Assembly (NCBI RefSeq): GCF_003073045.1 | Contig: NC_037596.1 | Coordinates: forward strand, 12,149,950-12,213,949 | Direction of reading: 5' to 3' | Source of the DNA: Pomacea canaliculata | Lineage: Eukaryota; Mollusca; Gastropoda; Architaenioglossa; Ampullariidae | DNA: 64,000 nt | Part shown: positions 1 to 11,168 of the stretch, in pieces | Numbering within the stretch: the stretch's first letter is position 1 | How the letters are laid out: every line of letters begins with the position of its first letter | Notes under the pieces: generated by a model | Database searches by the model: none | The model's input: only the letters and a program-made list of their open reading frames with translations | Told to the model about the DNA's origin: nothing | Program-made: the position numbers and the translations under genes

Positions 1-101
1 ACCAATTCAAAACATTTTTAGATCGCAAATGTAGTATACAGGCAGAAATCACAATGTTTTAAAACCAAACCTTCATTAGCTTTTAGACCTATGCTTGATA
101 C

Positions 102-2225
102 CTATTCAAGTGGAAGTGCGATAAATGAACTTTTATAAGGTAAAAGTACTAATTTTCTTTCAACTTCTGAAAGCGATACATGTTCAAACAAACCTGTCAG
201 ATCAGACACTTTAAATATGTTTAACTTCGAAGAATCAAGTGGACTGGTGAAAAAGTTAGTTGATGAGGAAAATTGCTCGATTACTAAAGCAATGTCTGAA
301 GTGTGTACAGGGACTATAATGTTTCTTATCAAGCAAACTTTACCTCTAACCTGTACACAGTTATTACCCTCTGTCACTGAAAAAAACAAATTCTTTGAAT
401 AAATTTGTTGAAATTGTTGAGCATCACTCATTTCAAACGGGAGTGGTCCCATGTTCCTCTTCATTGGAATGTTATCGGGCAGTGGAGATGTGCACTCTGG
501 GAACGAATTATTTGACATTTTTTCGCTCAAACGCTTTATAACTTGCTGGAGTGGATATCGTGGATTCAGCACTAATCTCTTTAGCCTGCTTAGAAAGTTC
601 TCAAAAGGAAATCAATCTCAAAAGGAAGCATCCAGGGGTCCAAACAGTTTAACATCTTCTGCAATATGCACCAGGCCATGCACATTATAAACAAGAAAGT
701 CTCTTCCATAAAATTCTGCAGCTTGAGAAACAAACATGCACAAAAGTTCATTAGCATAATCAGCATTGGTTTGACAAAGCTTAGGATCACAGAGACACTT
801 AATGGCAACAAAGAGCAAAAGAAAATGTTGGTAAAGCTGAGAAGATACAGTTCCTTTCAAAACAACAATGCTACTATACAGTAAGAACTGTCTAAATTCT
901 GTAGCCTTCCATCTGTCAAGCTCAGCCAGACTGCGGCACTTTCGTGAAAATTCCCGTGGTATGTGTTTTTTAAGATCAAGAAGCAAACGTGACATTTGAG
1001 AAATGTTTTGTTGACCAAGCCGAAATCCTTTCGCAACTGGGCTTCTAATCCAGTACCAGAGCAACCTTCTAGTTACACCTAAGCAAACAAGATGCATGTA
1101 ATCAAGAGGAAACTGGGTAACCATTCCAACACCCAAATCTTTTAATGGGGAATGACCTGTGTGGTGTGCTGCTTGTGCCATTTCATCAAACTGAATATCA
1201 GTACGTAATGGAGCATCCACATCAGGGAAAGTCATTTTACCATTCCATACCCCTTTCTGTGAACATTTATCACACCCATAATAACCTGTGTGACTCTTTA
1301 CTTGTTTGACAAAAGCTCTTGCAGGTGTGTCACAAATAAAACAGGATAAAGATAATGTCACTTTATCAGCAACTCCTGGAAGACGATAACAACCTTCTTG
1401 CAGTGCACACATCTCTGTAATAAAATCATTCAGATAATCTTGAACATTGTTTGGTTTGTCTTTGCCACAGTAAAGACCAATGACAAAAGGATCAGTCATG
1501 AAAGGACCAGAGACTCGACCAAGAATAGGCCAGAACTGAGTTCCAGATGACTTGAAAAGTGGCAACCCATCAACATTTACTTGGATCATTACATGGCAAC
1601 TTCCTAGATTTAAATTCAAACCTGAAACAACATCAGTTAGTGAGTTTAAAATACCAAAGTGGTAGTAACAACCTGATCCAACAGCTTTCAGTTTGTAATT
1701 TTGTGGTGTTTTCATTAGAGTTCTAGGGTCCTTAGGTAGAGAAGGATGAAACTGACGCAGTAGGCATAAAAGCTCTCCTACCGCAGTCATAGGAATGTTG
1801 TTTTTTGACACCCATGAGCTCAGACCTATGTGCAGATTTTTTGATTGATTCTCACCATCAGAATCAGAATCAGACTGCACATTGCCATTATCTTCTTGCC
1901 CGTCAAGTTCGGCAATAAAGGCTGAAAATTCAGCAGAAACCAAATCTTCATTGCTCATAGTATCACCAGCTACTGGTTCTGAAGAGCAAGAAGGGATATT
2001 GGAAGTACAATTCCGTTCAATTGTGCTTGCTAAAGTAGCACAATTTTCCGGCCTTGTCTGATTATCAATGGTACTGGCCCTTAGCGGAACAAAAACGTCA
2101 TTGTTGTTGGTAGAGTCTGTATGTAATTCGTCGCTACTTCTACTAGAAGTTCTAGCATAATCTATATGAGCCTTTGCTCTAGCTAAAATTCTTCTTCTCT
2201 TTGTTGAGTAGGAGTATAATGCCAT
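102..2225 (-). pseudogene. CACTA/EnSpm-like transposase, one frame broken by two in-frame stops
   Basis: A single open frame of about 700 codons runs from an ATG at 2225 to a stop at 102. It is interrupted only near 612-622, where a short imperfect repeat (TTCCTTTTGAGA twice, 17 bases apart) adds about five codons containing two TGA stops; the frame is the same before and after. The N-terminus (about 130 residues) is low-complexity and acidic. The body has a CxxC pair (YYGCDKC) and the block QFPLDYMHLVCLGVTRRLLW. After the break come FPFENFLSRLKRLV and RYPLQQVIKRLSE. From memory these blocks typify animal proteins of the TNP2/Transposase_21-like CACTA superfamily, which cut and paste DNA. No intron is needed. 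Length is near the usual for the family, so the copy looks recently active but now dead. Family assignment is by recall, not search. Confidence 0.65.
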
Positions 2226-3289
2226 GCTACTGTCAAATGTAAATACAGGTAAGAAATTTATACAATGGATGCTGTTTAAAAATAAACAACAGTAATTACG
2301 ACAATATATATATAAGGAACGTAAAACTATATACGTAGTGTAGAATATATATATACACGTGGTATCTGAAAAAGAGGATTATACTTTTTTGTCGTTAGTA
2401 AATAAAAATGTACAAATAAGACTATTAACTAATCAATCGAGTGATTTCTTAATGCGATATCCTGAAGGATGCGCAACACAGCGTCATGCAAAAGCGAGCG
2501 TAAGGGGAAGTATACGATGGGTGAAGGCAAAGTACAGGCACTGTTAAGAAAAAGTGAAATATTACGCAAAATTTAGGAGAACAATATCTTTTAACGATCA
2601 CAAATTATTGTTGACTGTATATATTCACTGTCGTAACAGTTGTCTTATAGAATCTTTCACTCAACTTTCACTCAATTCTGAGATCGCTGGTTTAAATTTT
2701 CACTTCGAAAAGGACAAAATCCAAACAACGCTTTTTGTGCACTGGTCGAAGCGAAAAGGACCAGTTTGACCCTGTTCTAGCAGTTTTAAGCGGGAAAGGA
2801 GTGTAGGGCGGAGGGAGGGAGACTGTGTGCGACAAGAAAACGCGAAGTCAAGCACGAAACAAGCTCTTTTTTTTTTCTGCGTGAGCGCGCGAGGTCAGTA
2901 TCACCGCCAAGAGGTCATGCTCTCCTCAATTTAGGATCGTATTACACCCTTCCCTACTACTCATCTCACTTCCCTATCGGGGCCGATGGAATGCCCGCTG
3001 GTCTTGCAGGCTGGGGAATTGCTGTCAAAAGAAGTGATTTAGCTTTAATAGACATTTCTTAAAATTAATAAAATTCATTAAATTAATTATAAATGGTTCA
3101 TTAAATTAATTATAAATGGTTCCAGGTTGGATTGCAGCTTATGGTATTAACTACAACCTTTAAAAAAGGACCTTGTGCGGGGTGCCCACTGAACCTCCTG
3201 TTGCTGTGTTACTATATGAGTGGGTGTGTGTGCACATGTGTGTGTGTATGTCGTCAGAATCTATTCCCTCTCATCTCTCACATAATTCT
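2226..3289. other. Non-coding upstream flank of the CACTA-like element
   Basis: AT-rich with TATATA stretches around 2305-2355, then a more GC-rich part (2770-3010). A perfect two-copy 24-bp tandem repeat lies at 3074-3122. I see no convincing exon. Confidence 0.4.
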
Positions 3290-3380
3290 TCCCTCTAGTG
3301 TGCTGGCGTGTCATCATACCTCTAATTGCCCTTGTGGATAAATAAAGTGGTATTGAATTGAATTGAATTGAATTGAATAA
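3290..3380 (+). mobile_element. 3' tail of a truncated LINE, ending in TTGAA repeats
   Basis: The stretch ATTGCCCTTGTGGATAAATA followed by AAGTGGT and five ATTGA-type repeats is the typical 3' end of a CR1/L2/Rex1-like non-LTR element. A related tail is present on the minus strand at 8200-8245 next to a reverse transcriptase fragment, which supports the call. No coding part remains here; the element is 5'-truncated. Confidence 0.5.
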
Positions 3381-3543
3381 TTTTAAAATTGTGTTTTTTT
3401 AAGTAACAAAAGGAAACGATCGAACATATGTTTGAAACATTATTATATTCAAGAAGCTTAAGAAGGTATTAGAAAGGAGCTGTATACATACAAATGATTT
3501 TAAATTTACTACAACACATTTCTTATTGGATAGAGTAAAAATA

Positions 3544-3665
3544 CCCTTACTGATAAATTAATTAGGCTGTTCTCTCGATCCCAAGCACCAGCTAACCAAG
3601 TTGATATATGAACCTGCAGGTCAGCAACCGTAGCTTCAGGATAACTTTTTCTTGCAGCATCTAGA
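3544..3665 (-). CDS. Orphan exon, possibly from a transposon accessory ORF
   Basis: On the minus strand an acceptor (CTATTTCTAG) is followed by an open exon reading AARKSYPEATVADLQVHIST then WLAGAWDREN, ending at a donor (TCA|GTAAGG). I do not recognise the domain for certain. A second exon-like block on the same strand (5640-5780) has the W..C.WPP pattern of DUF4806-associated proteins. Both lie between two fragments of the CACTA-like family, so they may be exons of that element's second gene. It could equally be an unrelated spliced gene; the exon ends are estimated. Confidence 0.3.
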
Positions 3666-4839
3666 AATAGAACAAATATAAGAATATAAGGTATGTATAA
3701 AAAGTAATCATTTATTTGTAGGTCACTGGCCCAAAAACCCAGAATATAATGTGAAATAAAGTAAGATACAAGCAAATTATACTGATATGTAAAGTGGCAT
3801 AAAAATTAAAGTATTAAAAACAGAAAGGAACTACAAGAAGAACTGCAATTGAATTTCAGCTAGAATTTCTTAAGGCAGGAAAACTGGAAATACTGATTTC
3901 AAAAACAATGCCAATACATGGGAACTGTAAAGATGTCTATAAACTGTCGTGTTAATTCCTTTCAGCACAGTGTTAACCACCTGATTAAAAGACTAAACAT
4001 TGCAATAAGACGTGTCCATATTATAGTTTTGGAATGTAATTGGATCACATTGAAATGAGTAGTTATCCAGGCTGGATTTATCTTCCTGTCACTTTTTTTA
4101 ATGACTCCTAAAAATTCTTGTCTGCACCTAGTATCAGAGTCAAAGGTTAAGATTCATAACTAAAAGGTTAAGAAACAATCCAAACCGTCCTATTTTATGA
4201 CAGGCATGTATTTATGTGCTGTGCACACACACACAGAGTCAAATAGCTAAATCTTTACCCTGAACTGTTTGTAAAATAAAGGGGTGGTTTTTGCGTCCCT
4301 TCTTTCCCCCCAGACCATTGAAGTTGTAAGACCAGGCTAACTCAGTTGAAAATAGCACAGATTGAACACTCCTCCCTACATGCTTTAAAGAATACAATAA
4401 CAGAAACCGTGTAAAATAAGGATCTTTGCTGGCTTTGCTATAGTTTACAATCCCTGGAAAATACCAATAATTTTGGTTATTCTTTCCCATTAGTCATATC
4501 TATTTGATATGTGATCCATATTTGTTTCAAATTTTTTCACTGTGGCAGAAAAATTTTACTTCCGGTTATATCTCACAAAAACACTGTTCATAACTCTTGG
4601 CCGAGGGTAAGAAAAGACACAATGCTAAATGATTATAAACAAAATGGTTTCAAATCACCTTCCATAGGCTTATGGGTCCCTATGCTGGCAGGGTGAAAAC
4701 CAGACAATGGAATTGTAAGGCACTGGAGGCGTGAAGGCAAAGGTGAAACAGCCCTTTTTCGAAGCTGCTACTTGGGGACACCCTAAAGCTGGTGCCAACC
4801 ACTGGTGGCAAAGAGTATGGCAATCAAGGTGGAGGGGGG

Positions 4840-4895
4840 GAGTTGGAGTTTTACGCCGTGCCAGCAACTATAGCTATATCACAGTAAGGCAGCCA
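4840..4895 (+). repeat. SINE-like dispersed repeat fragment
   Basis: Contains GGAGTTTTACGCCGTGCCAG followed by CAACTATAGCTATATCACAG. I recall near-identical sequence at high copy number in mollusc genomes as part of a SINE. The element's outer ends are not clear here. The flanks (3780-4840 and 4900-5640) show no convincing gene. Confidence 0.4.
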
Positions 4896-5639
4896 GCCCT
4901 GTAAACAATGAAGGTGGACAGTGCTGCATAACTGAATGGTTATCATATAGTGATTCCTTGGCATCCTTCTCTCCTTCACTGTTAGCTGTTAACTTATTCC
5001 GCTTAGTAAATTTAAAACTATAAGCTGCTTATTGGTTGTTTAAAAGTTTTTTTAAAAGAACATTTTATTGGTATTGTACAAAACTTGTTTATCACTGAAT
5101 GCTATTTTACTAATAAAATGACACAGCCTTGTGTCCATACATGATGTCCACAAAAAAATCTCTAAAATTAAGTAGAGGAAATGAAAACAGACAGAAATAT
5201 AATCGGAGTTATCCGTATCCTCTTTGGTTGAGTGGGAGTATTTTTGTCATCACCCTCAACCTCCAAAATTTGTCTCTTGCAGACTCAGCTAGATTCTTGG
5301 TTCACCTGTATGGAAATAAATATTTAAAAAAGTAGCCCAAGAAGATTTTACAAATTAAGATCAAAAGCACAGCATAAATTTCACTTTAATAATAACACAC
5401 TCTTATAGTGCAGCACCACAACCAAAGTTACACTATCTGTAGTGTAATGACATGGTATAGCGTTCAAACAGTTCAGGTATTATCTTTTTCTCCTTCCTTT
5501 CTCCCGCAGCACACAATGACATAGCAGTCATTTTGACCATTAATGCTCACATGCTTTTTAAATTTTATTCCTGCACAAGAATTATGCATATTATGAATCA
5601 AACAATAAATTGCACTTACTTAATGACTTGTGCAGAGAA

Positions 5640-5780
5640 CTGGAAGCATAGGACATAAGGAATCTAGCTTTATAGCTCTAACAATGCAGCTTGCATCTGG
5701 TTCAACAGATTGTGGTGGCCAGTTGCACATTCTGTGACCACTTTCATCTTTAAATTCCAGCAGCCAGCTATCTAGAATAA
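5640..5780 (-). CDS. Orphan exon with W..C.WPP pattern (DUF4806-associated-like)
   Basis: After an acceptor (GTTATTCTAG) the minus strand reads DSWLLEFKDESGHRMCNWPP then a stretch with IVRAIKLDSL and stops at TAA inside the candidate donor region (TTAA|GTAAGT). The SWL-x-C-x-WPP arrangement with a following AIK segment matches the N-terminal block I associate with DUF4806-containing, often transposon-linked proteins. Because the frame closes at the donor, the exon is either terminal or decayed. Its neighbours are CACTA-like fragments on the same strand. Confidence 0.3.
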
Positions 5781-5954
5781 CAGTAAAATAAATAATTGAC
5801 CATTACACAGTTATTACCATTTGTTGTAGAAAAAAGATCATTTAAATTAATTTGTCTGAATTGATACTTTCAGTCACAATCAGTTGTCAATGGACTATCT
5901 CTATGAATTTTTTGGGGTTCACCACTGGGAACACAATCCTGATGATGCACTTTG

Positions 5955-6205
5955 TCAAATATTCTTAATTACCTGCTGCAGTGGAAAGTTTGGTGTTTGA
6001 ACAAGTCGTTTAAGCTGGCCTAAAAAGTTATAAAATTGAGAGGCAGAGTAAGAGTCCAAAGGACCAAATATGTCAACATTATCAGCACTTTGTGACAAAG
6101 CAAGTACATTATACACCAAATATCCCTTACGATACAAACGCTCTGCTTCTTGAACAAATAAGCATTAAAGGTTAAGAGCCTATAATCAGCATAGCTCCCA
6201 CACAC
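5955..6205 (-). pseudogene. C-terminal fragment of a second CACTA-like transposase copy
   Basis: The minus strand encodes YRKGYLVYNVLALSQSADNV, DIFGPLDSYSASQFYNFLGQ and LKRLVQTPNFPLQQVIKNI. It aligns residue by residue with the region around LVYNVHGLVHIAEDV, FGPLDA and RYPLQQVIKR of the longer copy at 102-2225. The two differ at many positions, so they are old relatives and not a recent duplication. A stop follows at 5955; a further stretch in another frame (about 5880-5950) may continue it. Upstream sequence in other frames (to about 6205) also matches, so frameshifts are present. Confidence 0.6.
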
Positions 6206-6869
6206 CCCAGGACTTGAGAGGACAAAAAAATAACAATAAATAAGAGAAGAAAATCATTATACTGCCTATGAGAAACCTGGTGTTTTAATGATACCATATA
6301 CAGTCAAATGTCTCTACTATCCGGCTCACTATCGTTCTGTACGTTTGTGAATTGTTTGGATTTCTACGGGAATTTCGCTCCGTTCAGCTTGTGTATGAAT
6401 GGACATAAACGATACTGCAATACGTCTGACTGTGAGGTATCGTATATTTGTGTGTGTGTCCCTGTACGGGATAATTTTCTGTTGCCAACCCGCGTCCATT
6501 TTTGCAACCGTTAGTTTGATCTAGAGAATATTCAGAGACGACTTGTGAGGCCAATCAGGAATCTCTGGCTGACAGTCACCTTCCTTCAGTGACTGGGTAT
6601 CGCCCCTACCAAGCAGATCCTTTCAATCCCAACCCATAGCCGGTTCAGAGATACATCTGCCACATTGTAATATGAGCATTGTATTCTGTGCGTACGTGTG
6701 CCTGTACGGAGACTCAAACTTCGATCAGTTCGAATGGCGCTGTAGTCATGCTGATTTACAGTCGGGACTTTCTGCTATCGCTGCGGCAGAAGGCCACACA
6801 GGCCCTTGATTTGCATTCCAGTGGCATTCCGACAAAGGGCGGGAAGAGGAAAAAGAAACAGAGGATCTA

Positions 6870-8165
6870 GAGGAGGAATCAGAAACAGACTGAAGAGACG
6901 ATGGTGCCGACATCTACTGCCAGCCATCACCCTGTCGAATGTGCGTTCCCTTCACAACACACAGGAGGAACTCTCTGTGCTCATTAAATTGTATGGGGAC
7001 TACCGACGTTGTGACCTCTTCTGTTTCACTGAAACATGGCTAACACGTACAGTCCAGCCACACCTTCTACTAAAGCGCCTGGATGTGAACACAGGCCTAG
7101 TTCTCTGGATCAGATCATTCCTGAAAGACCGACCACAGAGGGTAGGTCTCAGAGTTCCACCGACAGGTACTACAGGGTCCAGCAGCTTGTCTGAAGGAGT
7201 ACATCTGTCAGTGGATGGAATGATTCTGTCAGATGAGCAGATCCTCAACACGTGTACCACTCAGGGATGTGTGCTTTCCCCCATCCTGTTCTCTGTATAT
7301 ACAAATGAGATTACGATTAACAGTGCTATTCTCAAACTTGTCAAATATGCAGATGACATGACCCTTGTGGGCTGCCTGAAAGACGAGCAGTCCCTGTCAC
7401 AGTACCTGGCCTGCGTAGGGGAACTGGAGGAGTGGTTTGACCGCAGCTTTCTGGAGCTGAATGTTGAAAAAACGGAGGAGATGGCCTTTGGAAGAGCATA
7501 CGAAAGAACAGATGGCACAACCATTCTCTCCCCACCAATCCAAATCAAGGGACAGCAGGTGCAGAGGGCTGCTGTGTTTAGGTACCTTGGTACAGTGATT
7601 GACGGGAAGATCTCCTTTAATGATCACGTGAACCAAGTGTGCAAAAAGGTCCAACAGAGGCTGTACCTTCTGAGGGGACTCCGCAGCTTCAATGCCAGCT
7701 CTGGAGTTATTGAGACTGTGTACAGGTCTCTCGTTGAGAGCATCCTCTCATTTTACATCGCTGCCTGGTATGGTCACCCTCCTCGTCAAAGACAAGGCAA
7801 GGTTGGCCAGAGTCATCCACCAGGCAAATAAGCTTATTGGTAAATCACAGCTGCCCCTTTCTGACTTGTACCTTCATGCAGTCAGAAGAATGGTACATAA
7901 CATCATTTCGGACCTAACGCACCCTCTCCACACCAGCTTCCATCTGTTGCCCTCAGGCAGGCGCTATAAAGTGACACGTGTACGGAAAGCTGCCTTACAG
8001 AGGTCCTTCGTGGCAGCAGCCATCACCATCCTCAATAAAGGCACAAGGACTCAGGAGGAATCAACCACAGACTGAAGAGAAAAGGGTCATGACATCCATT
8101 ATCAGCCATCACCTTGTTGAATGTGCGCTCCCTTCAAAACAATTAACTCTCTGCGCTCAATCTAA
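6870..8165 (+). mobile_element. CR1/L2/Rex1-like LINE remnant, endonuclease and early RT deleted
   Basis: The plus strand begins with the start of an AP-endonuclease domain (SNVRSLHN, then CDLFCFTETWL), then jumps straight into mid reverse transcriptase (RSFLKDRPQRV), motif QGCVLSPILFSVYTNEI, the catalytic motif KYADDMTLVG, and the thumb (FRYLGTVIDG, QRLYLLRGLRSF, ESILSFYIAAWYG). A frameshift near 7785 moves the C-terminus (VKDKARLARVIHQANKLIGK, then LLPSGRRYKV) into another frame, which ends at a TGA near 8075. The sequence from 8055 to 8165 then repeats the element's own 5' part (6870-6990). An intact element would be several kb. This copy cannot be functional. Confidence 0.8.
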
Positions 8166-8199
8166 ATAATTAATGAAATGCAGGGATTTCTGTCACAGG

Positions 8200-8911
8200 C
8201 CAATTAAGATAAAATAAGATCATAATTTATATACCCGAGAGGGCAATTCAGTTGCAGCTCGATTGAAATTCGTAAAAAAAAAACAGGCTTCTACATTCGT
8301 GTCTCATTCATTCGCACAGCCCTATTCAAAAGTCACACGGCTGAAACAGCAAAAAAACAGCCGCAGTCTGTTTGTCCTGCAAGCAAGCACATGAAATCGG
8401 CGGCTGATGGGAGCGGGACAATTTCTTTCGACAGAGCATGCCTGTCATCACGAATGATGGCAGACACATTCAAAAGAGTCCGACTATTATACAGAGTCTG
8501 AAGAGAACTCTGAGTTGACCCTATGACTTTGGAGCAGGTGGATACCACACGATGTAGGTTGCTCTTGTCCTTCACCTATAAAGTGTTGTAGAAACAAATA
8601 AACGAGAAGGACAGTACGCTCTCTATGTGCAATTTGTAAAAATACCGAAGAAATTGGTGGGAGACAGAGAAAGACTTCAGGTTCCGGAGAAGGAAGATGC
8701 GTTGTTGAGCCTTCTTCACGACATGTTGAGTGTTGACATCCCAGCAAAGTCGCCTATTGCAAATGGTGCCCAGGTATTTAAAAGCAGAAACAATTTCCAC
8801 AATTTCCACCTCCTTGTCATGGATGACACATATGGGACGTGGTGGAGAATTCTGATTGAAATCAAAGACAATTTCCTTCGTCTTACATTAAGTTCTAGAA
8901 AGTTGTCATGA
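8200..8911 (-). mobile_element. CR1/L2/Rex1-like LINE 3' fragment, opposite orientation
   Basis: The minus strand encodes the end of a reverse transcriptase: HDNFLELNVRR, a frameshift, KEVEIVEIVSAFKYLGTICN, VVKKAQQRIFLLRNLKSFSV, HIESVLSFSFICFYNTL, then an in-frame TAG followed by VKDKSNLHRVVSTCSKVIGS. The homologous segment of the plus-strand copy at 6870-8165 is recognisable but clearly different, so these are different subfamilies or ages. The 3' tail near 8200-8245 contains TTGCCCTCTCGGG and an AT-rich end. The open minus-strand frame extends upstream to 9150 without RT similarity. Confidence 0.7.
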
Positions 8912-9396
8912 ATTCCTCCAAAGCTACACCGTGGGTATGCACTGGCCAGCAAGCTGAACTTTTTTTCCTCAAAATGCTGGCAATTAACTTTATGCAGCCC
9001 TTCATAGTGTTTAAAAGTTGTAGAATTAGCCCCAGAACAAGTTTCATAGCATCCAAAGATTGAAGCGAAGGGTTTGCACTTAGCGCTGTCAGCCCAGCTC
9101 GCTGACGTCACGCTTCCGAAGGCTTCCGAAGTTTTTCCCTTCACTGACATGTTGAGGAAAAAAAATTCAGCGCCCGGGCCTTAGTTCTGAGGGAAAAAGG
9201 GGGTTGCCGCGTCATGATCTGACGCAATTTTGTTTTTGTGTTTACGTTTTATGACGAAAAAAGAGCAGAGCGGGTGAAGGATCTCGATGGCGGTGGATGG
9301 TAAAGAGTAACATCTCGAGTGAATTTTGGAAAAGAAGTGTCGTCTGCCAGAGCTCTTTCTCCGGGAGTGAAATTTCAGCTAGTGTTCCGGTCGTGA

Positions 9397-9603
9397 GGAC
9401 GGACTAGAAAGCTGAGTGGTGGTGACTGGGAATATTGTCTGGAGATAGCGAGATGGAGGATGAACTTGTGTGTAACCGCTCATCTGTTTGTAAACGTCAA
9501 CAGCATCCTCAACCCGTTCGTCTACAGTTTCTGCAATCCGACCCATCGTCTAAAGTGTTACCTGCTTTTCTCTCCTGCTCGAACACGTTTTGAATTGTGG
9601 TAA
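9397..9603 (+). pseudogene. Orphan GPCR exon fragment: TM7 with NPxxY and C-terminus
   Basis: Frame 9397-9603 reads, from residue 19, MNLCVTAHLFVNVNSILNPF then VYSFCNPTHRLKCYLLFSP and stops after FELW. VNSILNPFVYSF is the seventh transmembrane helix of class A (rhodopsin-like) receptors with the NPxxY motif, and the following CNPTHRLKCYLL fits helix 8. Only this one piece is visible: a stop lies directly upstream and TM1-TM6 are not seen nearby. It may be a last exon whose upstream exons lie far away, or a retro-derived relic between the LINE fragments and gene A. Confidence 0.5.
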
Positions 9604-9604
9604 A

Positions 9605-10880
9605 TACTTCGCAGGGAGTTGATGACTGAAGACAAAGGAGAATTCCTATCGTGCTGTAAGGACTGATACAAGTGACTTGGATGTGTCTGAGAGGGTAATG
9701 CTGCTTGCGTACAGCTGCCAAACTGTGTTTATATATATTTTTTATCTTCTTTACACAAGGGTTAGCGCTGGGGCGGCACGCAGGGCCAGAGGGCTACCCC
9801 GCAGTGCGTGCGGGTGGCATGGCAACTGTTTTATTTTATTGATTTATTTTTGTTTGCTAATTCTAACCTTTCCCTTTTTATGTAGGTGTTAGAGATGTAT
9901 AAGATGTTTCTCTAGTATTATTTTACTTGGTTAATAAATTTGTTTTGTAACGTAAATTTCGTCTTTGTCATTGCTGCGTGGTCTGCGCTCAGTGCGGTTC
10001 GAATGGTATGTCGCAAGCGGTCTTTGGCAGAGCGAAGGGTTGCGCGTTCGTGCCGGCTGTGCGAGCGGTTACGGGCGTACATCCTGCAACGTCTGGGGAT
10101 GGTACGCGACAATTCCAAGGCAGTAAAACTTAATGTTCGTTGTACGTATAATTTAAGCTGTTCAAGTTTATCTATTGAAGTCAGAATTAGTTGTAGCTAT
10201 TAATATTATTTAAAGTACTTTGTTGTAAAGCCAGGTTCGCCTGATAAAAGAAGACCCGCTAAATATATAGACAGCAAAGTAAATGTATTATGCTAATAAA
10301 TAGCACGAAGGTCTACTTGATAGTGTAATTTATGTACAGAAAAAAATGAACGCTTACCAAAGTATTGAGTGAGTCTTCTTCGGGATGCACAGGATAATGA
10401 TAAATATGGTGGAGTTAAAGAACGCTTTACGAATATTAGAAAAGGGGCAAAGGTGTAGCATTATCACCCTTCATCGAACACAACAGATCTTTGAAGCTTA
10501 TTTGTACTTGGAGGGCATCCAGAGAGCATAAGAAAAACCCAAACGTTAGTTGATAGGACAAGGATATGAATTATTTTTTACCTCCACGAAGATGTCAACT
10601 CAAATGAAGCTAAGCTATCGTGTCACTTGAAAAGACGAGGGTATTTATAAAAACATAAATTTCATCTGACATTGTGTCAGTAATGTAGCATCTAAAATCG
10701 CATGTAACATACGGGAAAAAATGTTTTAAAGGGTTGAGTACATTACTGTATCACTCAATGTGCTATATATGCTGGATGGATGTCAAGTGCATTTATATCT
10801 AATATCTAAAATACAGAAACTTTAACTATGAACACCATGTGGTATTAATATTGTTGCTATTTTCACTATATTTTATTATT
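9605..10880. other. Non-coding spacer
   Basis: Contains a GC-rich block (about 9765-9825) and another with many CpG (9980-10110), separated by AT-rich sequence. I see no exon that can be supported, and no signal-peptide or N-domain exon belonging to gene A. Confidence 0.3.
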
Positions 10881-10884
10881 TCAG

Positions 10885-11168
10885 ACCTACCCAGAGTTAC
10901 AAAACTGATAGTGAATGGAGAAGAGGTCAGAGGTAATAATACTCTCCTTGATGAGGGTCAGGCAGTCAGCGTTACTTGCTTCTTTAACAAAGGGATCCCT
11001 CGTCTACTTTTCGTCTTTATCATAGACATGGAAATCAAACGGCTGTCGGAGATGAAAGCAATATTACCTATTCAGTCGGAGTTACCCGATGTGAACAGGA
11101 CTGGCCTGTCGTCTGGTGTGAAGGACGAGGATCTACAGAAAACAGATCTTTATATTTTCTAATGAAAT
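10885..11168 (+). pseudogene. Gene A Ig2-type exon with a 1-base deletion
   Basis: Acceptor TTATTTCAG precedes the exon; the donor is AAAT|GTCAGT, at the same codon position as the AGAT|GTAAGT donors of B and C. Phase 1 on both sides. The two Ig cysteines of the sheet sandwich (VTCFF and WCEG) and the extra Cys of the RCEQDWP motif are kept. The frame shifts at AAAGGGATCCC near 10993-10999. Confidence 0.7.

Noticed and set aside
9985..10010. Pol III B-box-like GGTTCGAAT
   Set aside because: No A-box at a proper distance and no tRNA fold.
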